This document shows, one piece after another, positions 19,915 through 31,629 of a stretch of DNA of 64,000 bases (the first letter of the stretch is position 1; the number at the start of each line of letters is the position of its first letter). Origin of the DNA: Hydractinia symbiolongicarpus (taxonomy: Eukaryota; Cnidaria; Hydrozoa; Anthoathecata; Hydractiniidae); contig NC_079885.1 of assembly GCF_029227915.1 (NCBI RefSeq), forward strand, positions 25,111,001 through 25,175,000. The letters are read 5' to 3'. The notes beneath the pieces are model-generated. The model worked only from the letters and a program-made list of their open reading frames with translations. It made no database searches and was not told the DNA's origin. A program made the position numbers and the translations under genes.

Positions 19915-22390
19915 TTTTTTTGTAGTTAGTTCTTGTAGTTCGTTAGTTCCATAGTTCCGTTTTTTCTTTTGTTTATTTAATAGTTTTATAAACAGGTTAC
20001 ATAGTTATTTTTGTTATCAAGTTGATTAACTTTGAGTTTTAAAAAGTTCTTCAAAAGTTAGTAAAAACTATTACAAATTAGCCCTAATTGTACAACTTTT
20101 TAAAGCTTTTTTTCATTAAATATTCCTAGTTTTGCGATTATTTTTTTTAGAACTAGATTTTCGTTCCAATACGGTAGTTAGGGATTCAGTTTAAGATGTA
20201 GTAGTCTACTGACAAAAGATAGTTAATAGAAGTTGCAAATAAAATATAATTAATATAATAATGGAAATCTTTTTATAATTCTTATACTAGTTAAGTAGTG
20301 TTACAGAAAACCTCTAATCACCCCTAATTGTTAATTACGCCGGCTATTTTACTACCTTTTTATCGGTGAGTCGAGTTAATTTGAGCATGCCAAGTATGCC
20401 ACAATCCTGGAAATCGTGGAATTTCAAAAAAATATTTGTCAAAACTCCTCGAATTCTACCCAGATCTTTCTATTTTTTCAGTACAGAAAGTGTTGGTGGT
20501 GTTTTTACTTGTTGTTTTATCAGGGCTTCCACCGAGTCAGGGGAAATCAGGGAAAGTCGGAATTTTATCTGTGGTCAGGGAAAGTCAGGAAAAAAGACCC
20601 ATTTTAGGGGAGAGTCAGGGAAAATTCAGGGAATTTTTTGTATTTTAACTTGACTTAGACTGATAGAACTTTATTTCTATAAATTCAAAAATTGCAAATG
20701 AAAAGCCCTTCTTAATAAATGTTTTGATAATTACTGACAGGCTTTGTTAGTCATTCAGTGGTACTAACATCCTCTTGACCATTTTATGTAGTATATGGAT
20801 TAAAGCTCCTTTGCTACAAATACGGTTTTTCTTAATTTGTTTTTCTGTTTATATATATATAACCTGTGTACAAAACCATGCAACAGTAAAATGAATGATA
20901 TGAATGTTGTAAATTCTTCTTGTTTTGTCTCGCTTTTAACTGTATATTTATGTCATATTTGATTTTTGAAGTGCATGCTTGTTTCACTGTTCTATAAGAC
21001 ACGTCGGAAGCAATAACCACAATATTACGTTTTGCTTTATTTTTAGTAAAATAGTTTTAAATAGACAGATGACAAAGAACAAGTGTACCTTTCAGCATAA
21101 GTGGTTAGGTGATCAGAGATTTTTCAAATTGATTAAAAAGAAATTAAGAAAACTGCTAAATTTCGATATTGTCAAAAACATTTCAAATATGGGTGATATC
21201 GCATTTTATTAAAAAGAAGAAGCACATTGGGCAGAGTATAACTAACTCTAATCAGAGGCGAAAGTTAAGAAAAATAACCACAAACCAAAAGTCCAGCTGC
21301 GTTAGACACGGATATAACCAGTTTCTTGACAATTCAACCAGAAATTCAAAGCATCCTTAACATTTGCTCAAAATGTTCAACCGACGAAAAGTCCTGGAAT
21401 TCTTAATGTGTAATTATCCTGAAAATTAGTGTCTATAAATCATGGAAGAAATGATAAAATGTCCTCTGGAATTTATCATAACTGATAAACCCTGAATACT
21501 ATATTGTATTTTCTGTTGTGTAAAAAATATTTATGTGTGCCTTGCGGTTTTATTTTTCGTTTTAAAATTAAATAACTCCTACCCACAACGAATATCGGTA
21601 TAATAAATAATTTATGAACGAACAAAAATGGTGTAAATAAGTTGGAGTTAAAACAAGTGTTGAGATTTTGTATGAGCGTTAGGGTTTCTTATACATGTCC
21701 TTATCGATGAGCGCCCAGTGGTTGTTATTTGAATATTTACTGCAGCTGAAGGGCGCTTCTTTAAATATTTCGGAAATTAGTAAAAACATCTACATCATAA
21801 AATTTGATGTCAAAATGTTTTCATCTTTTCGCTAAAGCAGCTCGCTATTGAGAACATGTTATGATTTTATAGTTATCTAAAAAGAAAGCTTTTATACTTA
21901 ACACAAAATAAGATTTTCTTATAAGCGTCCTTTTTGATTTACCGCCCCTTGTGACAACAGTAGATTTTTGTACGGTTAAATTGCTGTGGACGATTGGTTT
22001 TTCTAATTTTCTGACAGTTATATCCCGAGTCTGAGACTAGTAAGATCGAATTCTTTAGTACCGTATTATTTTTAATATGAGACCTTTAAATTGTAGCCCC
22101 CGTCTCATAGGGGTGTGTTGTAGAAATAAAGATTGAATCAATTTTTTAGTAGAGCCGTCTTACATTAGAAAAGTATAATTTAGGCCGTTAAGTTGTAGCG
22201 TCATTGATGTAGAAGTAGGGCTAGGAAAATACAGTGTGCTTACAATACATTACAAATAAATTACAAAGTAATTGGGCCAATAAAAAAGCTATTTTTAATT
22301 GTGAATTCTTTTCTCTCCAAGTTTCTTTATTTCATTCAATGCATAATTCTGATAACTTACCGCTCTTTCTGGCTAATTCTGGCAGTAAGA
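19915..22390. other. Gene-poor AT-rich region
   Basis: No supported gene. It holds a TCAGGGAA-type repeat (separate entry) and otherwise unique AT-rich sequence with short random open frames. Confidence 0.5.
20515..20645 (+). repeat. TCAGGGAAA-rich dispersed repeat
   Basis: Six spaced copies of (G)TCAGGGAAA/TCAGGAAA/TCAGGGAAT within 130 bp. This motif family is typical of an interspersed repeat in many animal genomes. The three overlapping open frames are repeat shadows. Confidence 0.5.
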
Positions 22391-22393
22391 ATG

Positions 22394-22475
22394 TACAAAC
22401 ACACGGGACAACAAGTCCTGAAAATTGGCGTAGACATTGATATTAAATAAAAGTTACAGGTAAAAAAGTTTATAA
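22394..22475 (+). repeat. Direct repeat, left copy (partner at 23222-23305)
   Basis: Shares ACAAACACACGGGACAACAAG and the following AATTGGCGTAGACATTGATA...TAAATAAAAGTTACAG with 23222-23305, at about 90 percent identity. The right copy ends just before the 5' LTR of the Gypsy element. Confidence 0.75.
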
Positions 22476-22892
22476 TTTTTTTTTTTTTTGATTTCCGCCG
22501 GGAAGGCGGAACTTTAATATCGCCTGGGAAGAGAGAGAGAGAGCAGGCTAAAGCTTAAATCCTCGTTTTGACAGCTATTTTTCTGAGAACGACGCTAAAA
22601 TGAGTTTTAAGCCAATAAGAATCCTAACAGTTCAACAAATTGTTTTATTATCCAATGAACATTACTTTATTTTAAAGTTTATAATCGAAAGTTAAAGCTC
22701 GTGCAGTGTAGCATAATGAAGATCGTCTTACAATGCGCCATCTTTGATATTATATAATTACGTCATGTACTACAATTTTGTAAGCACGTAGACTAAAGCT
22801 ATATTCAGCAGAACTAATTAATTATCAATGAATTTTAATTTAAAGAGGAATTGTTGAGGCTGGATATTTTTGGTGAAAGATAATTTATTATA

Positions 22893-22930
22893 GATATAAA
22901 ATCGTGACATGTATGTCACGATTTTATATC
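22893..22930. repeat. Perfect 18-bp-arm palindrome
   Basis: GATATAAAATCGTGACAT, a 2-nt spacer GT, then the exact reverse complement. It would form a strong hairpin or cruciform. No gene adjoins it. Confidence 0.9.
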
Positions 22931-22999
22931 TTTTTTCAGATTATTGATAATGGCGGAAATCTTTAAGCCGCAGGGCTTCTTGTTTCTATTTTATACCCC

Positions 23000-23160
23000 T
23001 TTTTAACCTCACTCTAGGAATAATAGACGCCCTCTCAGAGGTGTCTTCAAGTAATGGAAGACAGCTTTAACTGTTTATTTGAAATGTGTTATACTCCAAA
23101 AATTTTGCTTGCAACTTGCGTAATGCTTCGGAAACTTTTTTTTAATTTCTAGTTTTGTGT
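23000..23160 (+). repeat. Repeat matching the 3' flank of the Gypsy element
   Basis: Sequence around CTAGGAATAAT...CTCTCAGAGGTGT...AAGTAATGGAAGACAGC is about 85-90 percent identical to 31781-31930, which lies immediately after the 3' LTR. Confidence 0.75.
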
Positions 23161-23314
23161 AGCATATGTTATTGTATATATTATTCCTTAGAAAAGATAT
23201 TTACTAACTTACTTACTTACTTACAAACACACGGGACAACAAGTGCTAAAAATTGGCGTAGACATTGATACTAAATAAAAGTTACAGGAAAAAGAGTTTA
23301 TCATTTTATTTTGT

Positions 23315-23455
23315 TGTTGCACTATACCACTATTGCGGCTACCATTTTGATATATAATAGTTTGTTTATATATATGTCGGTCACGGCAATTCGGTAACAC
23401 GTTTTTAGTACGAATTAAGATGGCGTCTAGTTTCTCATCCTTCTAAGTTGTAACT
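23315..23455 (+). repeat. 5' LTR of outer Gypsy element, with adjacent PBS
   Basis: Starts TGTTGCACTATACC and ends AGTTGTAACT, so the ends form an imperfect TG...CA-like inverted pair. TGGTGTCAGAAGT after it matches the form of primer-binding sites in many Gypsy elements; the tRNA was not determined. Confidence 0.85.
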
Positions 23456-23498
23456 TGGTGTCAGAAGTAAAAATGAATACATCACATAATGGATTTGG

Positions 23499-24374
23499 AT
23501 GAATCGTCTACGCACACATTACACAGGAACAACAGGATCTACCCTAATGACTGATCGGTTCAAATTCTGGCATTCGTCCCAAAATCAAGATGAGACGGTC
23601 CAGGATTGGGAGGTCCGAAAACGACAAGCCGGAAGCCTGTGTGAATATGGAGAAATTACAGACATTATGTGTCGTGATAAGTTTGTCTTTGGACTTTGTG
23701 AGGACACAGCACGAACTGAACTGTTAAAAACACATCTGAGAACAGATGGCACACAAAAAACAATGTCAGATGTTGTCGCAGAGGCCAAGTCAATGGAATC
23801 TGCTCGAGTGACAAACAAACTCATCAGTGATGCATCAAAAGGGACAGAAGAGAATGTTCACTGGACAAAAGCAACAATACCACCACAACAAAGGAAGAAA
23901 CACAGAGACATAAAATTGAGACGTGAGCCAAATACTTGCCACTGGTGTGGAGACAATAAAGGACCACATCCTTGGGCAAATTGCCCAGCTAATGGACGTA
24001 AATGCACAAGGTGTGGTGGATTTGACCACTTTGCAAGAGTATGTCTAGAACAACAAAATGTCAGCCACCTTGGCAACAAGGGATACAACAGACCCAACTA
24101 CAACAGAAGAAATAACCAACGTCCAACACAACCAAACAGCAATCCGCAGGGTATGGAAAAGTCGACCAACCACCTTCATGCAACATCAACATATCATCAA
24201 CCAGAAAGCAGAACAGAATCACCTGAGCAGCAACAACCAACATACACACTGATGAACAACCACTGTATTACAGCACAGCGTACGCAACAGATCAACGGAA
24301 TGGACAATCCCAATCAAATCAGGAAAAATTTTATTCAAAGCTTTTGTGTTCATCAACAGGGAGAAACTTTGTAA
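23499..24374 (+). pseudogene. Gag with two zinc knuckles (outer Gypsy)
   Basis: 291 aa. Two C-terminal knuckles: CHWCGDNKGPHPWANC (CX2CX6HX4C) and CTRCGGFDHFARVC (CX2CX4HX4C). The N-terminus appears short, and an upstream ATG at 23473 is out of frame, so the first residues may be lost to a shift. The C-terminal third is Gln/Asn-rich. Gag packages the element RNA. Pol overlaps its end by 31 bp in the -1 frame. Confidence 0.85.
24326..24332 (+). promoter_or_regulatory. Candidate -1 ribosomal frameshift site gag/pol
   Basis: The heptamer A AAT TTT lies in the gag frame 40 nt before the gag stop and fits X XXY YYZ. Slipping -1 enters the pol frame, which is open from here into protease. No downstream pseudoknot was checked. 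Confidence 0.45.
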
Positions 24375-25903
24375 ACCTACAGTTCCAAATCGACTCCGCC
24401 GCTACATCCAACACCATATCGCACCAGGTCGTCCAGAAATACTTTCCTGATATCAAGCTTCAGAAATCGCGTTGTGTATTACTTCCTTATGGGAACAAAA
24501 GTGAGCCAATCAGACCCATCGGGAAAATCACCCTTTTGTGCGAAAAGTTCAAAAAGTATCATAGTCTAGTGTTCCAAGTCCTTGACTCGAAGGACATGAT
24601 CGGAAAGCCAGCTCTCCTTTCCGGTAAAGACTGTGTAAACATGAATATCATGACAATCAACACAGGGGATATCTACTCTCTGCAACAGCAAGGCAACCTG
24701 AATCAGCCAACAACCACTAGCCAACCAAAAACACATGTTAACAAAACAAAGCCTTTAGATACAACCCATCCGCTGACCAAAGAGTCATTAATTGAATGCT
24801 ATAAAGATAGCTTTAACGGTGTTGGCTGTCTCCAACCACCAGTATCATTTCGGGTAAAAAATGATGTTACACCAGTTCAAATGCCAATTCACCAAGTACC
24901 ACTGAGCAAACGTGGGAAAGAAAAAGCAGCTATAGACAGATATGTCAAAGAAGGAATACTGGAAAAAGTGACACAACCAACTTCATGGTGCTCAAACATA
25001 CTTTGCAGAGAACAACCAAACAAATTTCGTGTATGCATAGACCCCAGCCAAACAATAAACAAAGCAATAGAACGACCTGTATACCAAATGCCAACACTGA
25101 ATGAACATCTACACAAACTGAACAATGCAAAATGTTTCACATTAATTGATGTAAAGGATGGGTATTTTCACGTGCCGTTAGATGAAAAATCATCAGATAT
25201 GACAACAATGCACACTACCTATGGACGTTATCGATGGAAAAGACTTCCATTTGGCATCAACAGTGCTCCAGAGAAATTTCAAATGAGACTCATGACAGCG
25301 TTAGAAGGACTAGAAGGTATCGCACCCATAGCTGATGACATCCTAGTATATGGTTGTGGGGAAACATACCAGACAGCAGAAAGGGATCATGCCAAAAATC
25401 TCATTGCACTAATGGAAAGAGCTAGAACCAAGAACATCAGATTCAACCCAGCAAAACTCAAATTCAAGCAGAAAGAACAGAAATTTGTAGGACACATTCT
25501 TACACAAAATGGCATCAAAGCTGATCCGGAGAAAACTGATGCCATCCTACAGATGCCAAAACCACACGACAAAAAGAGCCTGCAACGCTTCATTGGAATG
25601 GTCAACTACTTATCACCTTACTGCCAGAACTTGAGCACTGTCATCCGGCCATTGACTGAACTAACAAAAACAGACATGGCGTTCACATGGTCTTCAACAC
25701 AACAGACTGCATTTTCAGATGCTAAATCACTTATAGCATCTACACCTGTCCTACAATACTTTGATCCAGCTAAGAAGGTGATACTCCAGGTTGACGCAAG
25801 TGACAATGGTCTTGGAGGAACACTTCTACAAAACAACAATCAAGAACAGTTACAACCAGTCGCATTCACATCTTGTACTCTCACTGAAACTGAGAGAAGA
25901 TAA
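24344..25903 (+). pseudogene. Pol: aspartic protease and reverse transcriptase (outer Gypsy)
   Basis: 519 aa. The protease motif is FQIDSAATSNTIS near residue 18 (DSA in place of DTG/DSG). RT landmarks are EKVTQPTSWCSNILC, FTLIDVKDGYFHVPLD, RLPFGINSAPEKFQ and IADDILVYG (the YXDD box is IADD). RNase H opens with VILQVDASDNGLGG. A TAA at 25901-25903 after ETERR sits where related elements have Tyr (RRYS.IEKE). RT copies RNA into cDNA. Confidence 0.9.
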
Positions 25904-26437
25904 TCTCAAATTGAGAAAGAGTGTTTAGCTATATGTAATGCATTCTCCAAGTTTGACCACTGGCTGTACGGACACAAAAACATTGAAGTACATAGCGACC
26001 ACAAACCTCTGGAAATCATCATGAAGAAGCCACTCAACCGAGCACCGGCACGACTCCAAAGAATGCTATCCAGACTACAGAGATACCAATTTACGGTAAC
26101 CTACAAGAAAGGAACCACACTCTACATAGCAGATACCCTATCCAGAGCACCACTCACCAAACCTTCTACAAACACAATAAATGCCTTTGAAGTATTCCGC
26201 GTTGATACAGAGTCAGAGTATCCACAACACCACCATCAGCTCAAAAACGACACGGAAATGAACATCCTATCAGCTACGAAAAATGACCCAACCTTTAAAC
26301 GGCTCTACACCCTGATACAAAGAGGATGGCCAGATGAACCACAACAACTTGATCAGGATCTCAAACCATACTGGAACTTTAGAGACGAACTGTCCATCAA
26401 CAATGTTTTTATATATATAAAGGACACTGTACCATGA
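25904..26437 (+). pseudogene. RNase H end and connection to integrase (outer Gypsy)
   Basis: Same frame beyond the nonsense codon: IEKECLAI, KFDHWLYGHKNIEVHSDHKPL, then TLYIADTLSRAP, the usual end of Gypsy RNase H. A frame loss near 26430 precedes the integrase zinc finger. Confidence 0.85.
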
Positions 26438-26460
26438 TACCAAACGGACTGTGAAATGAA

Positions 26461-27302
26461 ATGCTTCAGAAAATACATGCCAATCACATGGGTGCAGCTT
26501 CCAACACGAGAATGGCAAAAGAAGTACTTTTTTGGCCAAATATGGCAAGAGACATTACTAACATGTGTCATGACTGCTCCGATTGTGCAAAATACCAAAG
26601 ATCAGCATCTAAAGAACCGATGCGATCAATTCCTGTTCCATCACTCCCTTGGCAAATTGTTAGCCAAGATCTGTTTGAATACGAGAATAAGGACTATCTG
26701 GTCACAGTATGCCACTTCTCTGACTGGATTGAAGTTGATCACTTACCAAACACCCTTGCTTCTACTGTTGTAAGGCACACCACAGCACACTTTTCGCGTT
26801 ATGGGATCCCTGAAATATGCCATACAGACAATGGACCACAGTTCATCAGCAATGAGTTCAAGAATTTCGCCAAACAATATGGCTTCCACCATACTCGCTC
26901 TGCTCCATATTACCCAAAAGGGAATGGGCGTGCTGAAGCTGCAGTCAAAGTTGCAAAAAACATGCCCAAAAAGTCTCAAGACTTCCAAATAGCGCTTCTA
27001 AACTACAGAAATACTATGCAACAGGGACACTTGAGTTCCCCTGCACAAAGAATGATGAACCGAAGAACCCGAACAATGCTACCAACCTCAAAGTCTGCAC
27101 TTTTACCATCACCCATAGACGTAGCCAATACAACACAACAGATAATTGACAAACGTAGAACAGCCAAGGAAATATACGACCGTCATTCAGGACCGGTTCA
27201 CGACAAACCAGACGTTGGCACATATGCATATGCTAAACCACCTCCACAAAAACGGGGACAACCATGGACGTATGGACGAATAATCAGAAAAAATGACATG
27301 TC
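26461..27302 (+). pseudogene. Integrase, zinc finger and catalytic core (outer Gypsy)
   Basis: HANHMG plus CHDCSDC form the HHCC finger. The DDE residues lie in SQDLFEY, CHTDNGPQF and PKGNGRAEAAV. The following segment reaches GRIIRKNDMSR, where the nested element starts. Integrase inserts the cDNA. Confidence 0.85.
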
Positions 27303-27378
27303 TAGAGAGTTATATATATTTAGTAGGTGTAACATGTATTATATTTCCTTTCTTGTATTCTAGATCAAACATTACAAA
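27303..27378 (+). repeat. Left 76-bp terminal repeat of inner element
   Basis: TAGAGAGTTATATATA...TCTAGATCAAACATTACAAA. It ends with a polypyrimidine tract and AG (CCTTTCTTGTATTCTAG), like an intron acceptor, and the pol frame is open right after it. It is short for an LTR and has no TGG primer site behind it. Confidence 0.7.
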
Positions 27379-27410
27379 ACTCGAACAACGCCCAGGAAAC
27401 ACGACAACTT

Positions 27411-29618
27411 GTGTATGTCACCAACGAAACCAACCAATTCTTCATCAGCAAAGGTGCTTGCATTGACTTGGGTATCATCCCCTCCAGCTTCCCAGCCATC
27501 GCCAACAAATATCAAGTTGCATCAGCTGACGTTCTCAAAACAGCGACAGATCACCTCAATCATCCCGAACAATCTTCAACACCAACAACAATTGGCTGTG
27601 ACTGCCCAAAACGTGAACCTCCACCAGCCCTTCCTACTGGTCTTCCATGTGACGCAACAGACGAGAATCGGCAGAAACTACAGGACTTCCTACTAAATCA
27701 CTACAAGTCCAGTGCCTTCAATACGTGTGAGCACCAACCGCTGCCGATGATGACTGGACCCCCACTGTCCCTTCAGATCGACGAATCCGCAGAACCTACA
27801 GCTCATCACACTCCAATCCCTGTTCCGTTTCACTGGCAAGAGAAAGTCAAAGCCGATCTGGACCGCGATGTTCTGCTTGGAGTGCTCGAAAAAGTGCCAA
27901 TAGGAGAACCTGTGACCTGGTGTCATCGCATGGTAGTATGCGCCAAGAAAAATGGAAAACCTCGTCGTACCGTAGACTTCCAAGCCCTGAACGCCTGTGC
28001 AACGAGAGAAACTCATCATACTCAGTCTCCATTCCATCAAGTACGTTCGGTGCCCCACAACGTCAAGAAGACTGTCACAGATGCCTGGAATGGATACCAC
28101 AGTGTCCCCCTCTGTGAAGAAGACAAGCACCTCACAACCTTCATCACCCCTTGGGGTCGTTACCGGTATCGCACTGCACCACAAGGCTACATTTCATCTG
28201 GTGACGGCTACACAAGACGATTTGATGAAATAGCCTGTGACTTCCCAAACAAAATCAAAGTCGTAGATGATTCTCTACTATGGGCCGATACCTTGGAGGA
28301 GAGCTTTCATCAAACTGCACAGTGTGTTGACCTTTGCGCTCGTAATGGTATCATCTTGAACCCTGATAAATTTGAATTTGGTGCCGACACCGTCGAGTTT
28401 GCTGGCTTCGAGATCACGCCTACATCCGTCCGTCCTAACGAGAAGATCATCAGAGCAATCATGGACTTTCCGACACCAAAGAATCTCACAGACGTACGTT
28501 CATGGTTTGGTCTTGTGAATCAAGTCACATACACTTTCAGCATGACATCGTTCATGGAACCATTCCGCTCACTACTGAAGCCAACGATGAAGTTCCAATG
28601 GAATGAGGAATTGCAAGCAATCTTCGACAAATCAAAACTTCAAATTGCGGCAGAGATTGAGAATGGCGTCCGTATATTCGACAAACAGAAACCAACGTGC
28701 CTCGCCACCGATTGGTCGAAATCTGGCATTGGTTACTGGCTGTTCCAGAAACATTGCAACTGCCCTGACATCAAACCTTTCTGCTGCAACACTGGTTGGA
28801 AGGTGGTACTTGTTGGTAGTCGGTTCACTCATGCTGCTGAATCACGTTACGCTCCCATCGAAGGTGAAGCCCTCGCGGTAGCCGATGCACTTGACAAGGC
28901 CAGACACTTCGTATTGGGCTGCGACGATCTTATCGTTGCAGTGGACCACAAGCCCTTGCTTGGTATCTTCTCCGATCGCTCACTTGATAGGATCTCCAAT
29001 GGCCGCCTACGAAACCTGAAAGAGCAGACTCTTCGATACCGTTTCAAGATATGCTACATCCCAGGCCGAAAGAATTGCGTCTCAGACACCATGTCTAGAC
29101 ATCCAAGTGGACCCAAGTCTCCTGACAAGATGCACCTACCCGATGACGTGTGCTCTATCGACTCTACTGAGCTGTTACCACCGAAAGCCCATCAAGTTCT
29201 TCCGTCGAAAGTATTTAATCAGACAACTTCAATAGTCGCAGACGAAGAGGGACTCCTGAACCAATCCGTTGCTGCTATCACCACTGCATGCAATTCAGTG
29301 ACATGGGATATGATAAAGGAAGCCACTTCCAGCGACAACAACATGGTCCAACTCACAGAACTCATCGAGTCTGGGTTCATTCAGCCTTTAGATGAACTCC
29401 CAGAAGCGCTCCGCCCATATCACCAACATCGATCTGACTTATCAACACTGGATGGTGTCGTTATCTTCAAAGACAGGATCGTCGTCCCACCCAGCCTTCG
29501 AAGCATTGTCCTTGATAACCTTCACGCGGCACATCAAGGCACCAATTCAATGATTGCTCATGCTGAATCTGCGGTTCTGGCCTGGTATCACAAAGTCGAT
29601 CAAAGAACGAAGATCTAG
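27411..29618 (+). pseudogene. Pol: protease remnant, RT and RNase H (inner Gypsy)
   Basis: 735 aa; the frame is open further upstream to about 27362. It starts in the end of the protease (FFISKGACIDLGIIP). RT: GVLEKVPIGEP, VVCAKKNGKPRRTVDF, TFITPWGRYRYRTAPQGY and VVDDSLLWAD (box VVDD). RNase H: CLATDWSKSGIGYWL, ESRYAPIEGEALAVADAL and VAVDHKPLLGIF, then NCVSDTMSRHP. A one-base loss near 29575 drops the frame at the integrase zinc finger. Confidence 0.9.
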
Positions 29619-30633
29619 ATGTCGCCAGTGTGACATAATGGCACCTTCTCAGCCAAGCATGCCCCCAACTACACCAGCAACACCAGAATACCCATTCCAA
29701 TACCTGTGTTCCGACTTCTTCTACTACATGGGGAAGTACTACCTTGTATCCGTTGACCGATACTCTAATTGGCCAATCGTGGACCATGCTAAAGATGGAA
29801 GCGCTGGATTAATCAACAGTTTACGTCGCTCATTCGTCACATATGGCATCCCTGAGGAGCTTGCGTCAGATGGTGGCCCTGAATTCACCTCCAAGTCAAC
29901 AGAATCTTTCCTGAAATCATGGGGAGTCCGTCAACGTATATCTTCAACAGCCTTCCCTCACAGCAACAGCCGTGCTGAAATTGGTGTCAAGACTGTCAAA
30001 CGCATGATCGTTGGCAATACAGATGCTAGTGGGAACCTCGACACTGATGCATTCCAAAAGGCTATGCTTGTCTACAGAAATACACCACAACCAGACACGC
30101 ACATATCACCTGCTATGTGCATCTTTGGCCATCCCATCCGATCACCAGTACCAATCCTACCTGGAAAATATCGCCCACACCCCACCTGGCAAGACACACT
30201 CCAGAAGCGCGAAGAAGCCCTACGACTACGTCACCTCAAGACTGCTGAACGACTTGCCATCGGGACCCGTCCCCTACCACCACTGAAGGTCGGAGATCAT
30301 GTACGTATCCAGAATCAAGTTGGTCAAAATCCGCGCAAATGGGACAGGACTGGAACAAGTAAGACAGTTCGACCAATATGCTATCAGAGTGGATGGATCA
30401 GGGAGAGTTACTCTCCGCAACAGGAAGTTCCTGAGACGCTTCACCCCTGTCATGCCTCAGAACTCTTCCTTCCAACTCCCATCACCCCTCACTTCACAAC
30501 CATCCATAACCCATACTCATACTTCACATCCCACACTTACATATCCATCACAAATACGTCCTGTCCCCCCAAACCACCCCTCATATTCGGGACTGGACAA
30601 ACCTGCTGTCCCTGTGGCAGTGAAGAACGATGA
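29554..30633 (+). pseudogene. Integrase (inner Gypsy)
   Basis: Continues in the next frame with CRQCDIMAPSQP (end of the zinc finger). Core motifs are LCSDFFYYMGKYYLVSVDRY, LASDGGPEFTS and PHSNSRAEIGVKTVK (DDE present). After VRIQNQVGQNPRKWDR a further shift at about 30350 moves the true C-terminus to another frame. Confidence 0.85.
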
Positions 30634-30916
30634 CCTCCCAACATTAACTATACCACCGATGAATGTTACAACACCAAGTACCCAACAGATTGACGCACAA
30701 CGATCTGACGTCCAACCATCACCATCGGTCATCCAACAATCAGCAGAGCGTACTCAATCAACACCATTACCGTCTAATGGTTCACCTTCAGGAGTTACAA
30801 CGTACAATACTCCTCTACGCTCTGGTCAACATGCCCAATGCTCAACGCAACAACCCAGAAGATCTCAACGCATTAAAAGAGTCCCTGGGCACTTGAGTGA
30901 CTATGTGCTGAAATAA
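30299..30916 (+). pseudogene. Integrase C-terminal tail (inner Gypsy)
   Basis: From about 30360 the frame reads VRQFDQYAIRVDGSGRVTLRN and RKFLRRFTPV, the usual end of the Gypsy integrase, then a Ser/Pro/Thr-rich tail ending in RRSQRIKRVPGHLSDYV. Confidence 0.8.
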
Positions 30917-31090
30917 GTACTTGAATCACAGGGTACACAATCACAGGGAGAACTGTTAAGACACCCTGCTCGTTATCTTCTACACGAATTGCGTCATCGC
31001 AGGGCGAACTGAGATACCCTAACTTTGCATAAACTTGTATATGTATATATTTTTCGATACACGCCCTATAACCTTTTGTTGTTGGACTTT

Positions 31091-31181
31091 CAGGGGGGAG
31101 GGAGATAGAGAGTTATATATAATTAGTAGGTGTAACATGTATTATATTTCCTTTCTTTTATTCTAGATCAAACATTACAAA
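31091..31181 (+). repeat. Purine tract and right terminal repeat of inner element
   Basis: Purine tract at 31091-31105 abutting the 76-bp repeat at 31106-31181. This adjacency is the best evidence that the repeat is an LTR or LTR remnant. Confidence 0.75.
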
Positions 31182-31205
31182 TATCTATATATACTAAGTA
31201 AATGG

Positions 31206-31549
31206 TGAACGTGCCTATCTAATGTCGTATACCTTGCAAACACCACAGAATACCATTATCACACCGGGTTCACATCAAACCAGCGGCAGCACCATCCGGG
31301 CCACTGAGCATATATAAAACTGTCATCGTACAACCTCAACATACCACAGTCAAACCACGGTTGGATCAAATAACACCTGCACACAATCAAGCACCTGTAA
31401 CCCATGTAGCACGACCTCTTCCATCTGAACGACCACGCAGCAGTCCACAAGCAAAGCAAGCCTCAATCGAAGATTCGTCCATGACACCAATAAGGCCACA
31501 GAGAACAACTAAATTACCAACTCGCTTTAAGGACTATGTCATGTCGTAA
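31206..31549 (+). pseudogene. Integrase C-terminus of the outer Gypsy, resumed after the insertion
   Basis: Readable pieces in two frames: AYLMSYTLQTPQNT, then VHIKPAAAPSGPL, then the tail RPQRTTKLPTRFKDYVMS ending at 31549. They complete the integrase broken at 27302. A small frame shift lies near 31265. Confidence 0.7.
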
Positions 31550-31629
31550 AGAAAAATAGGACAGTACTTGATCAAAAGGCCATCGTTTTATTGACTCAGA
31601 CTCACTTTTCTTTTGTTAATTTTTTTTTC

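Larger units (their letters stand above)
27303..31181 (+). mobile_element. Second Gypsy-type element (inner), 5' half missing
   Basis: Bounded by two 76-bp direct repeats (27303-27378 and 31106-31181; two or three differences). A purine tract, AGGGGGGAGGGAGA, directly precedes the right repeat, as expected before a 3' LTR. Gag and most of protease are absent. RT, RNase H and integrase are present with two frame breaks. The pol sequence is clearly of a different Gypsy lineage from the host element. No target duplication is evident. Confidence 0.8.

Noticed and set aside
20366-20653. Three overlapping frames of 63-95 aa
   Set aside because: Generated by the TCAGGGAAA repeat, open in all three frames.
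27693-28184. 163-aa minus-strand ORF in the inner Gypsy
   Set aside because: Shadow of the RT frame, with no independent features.
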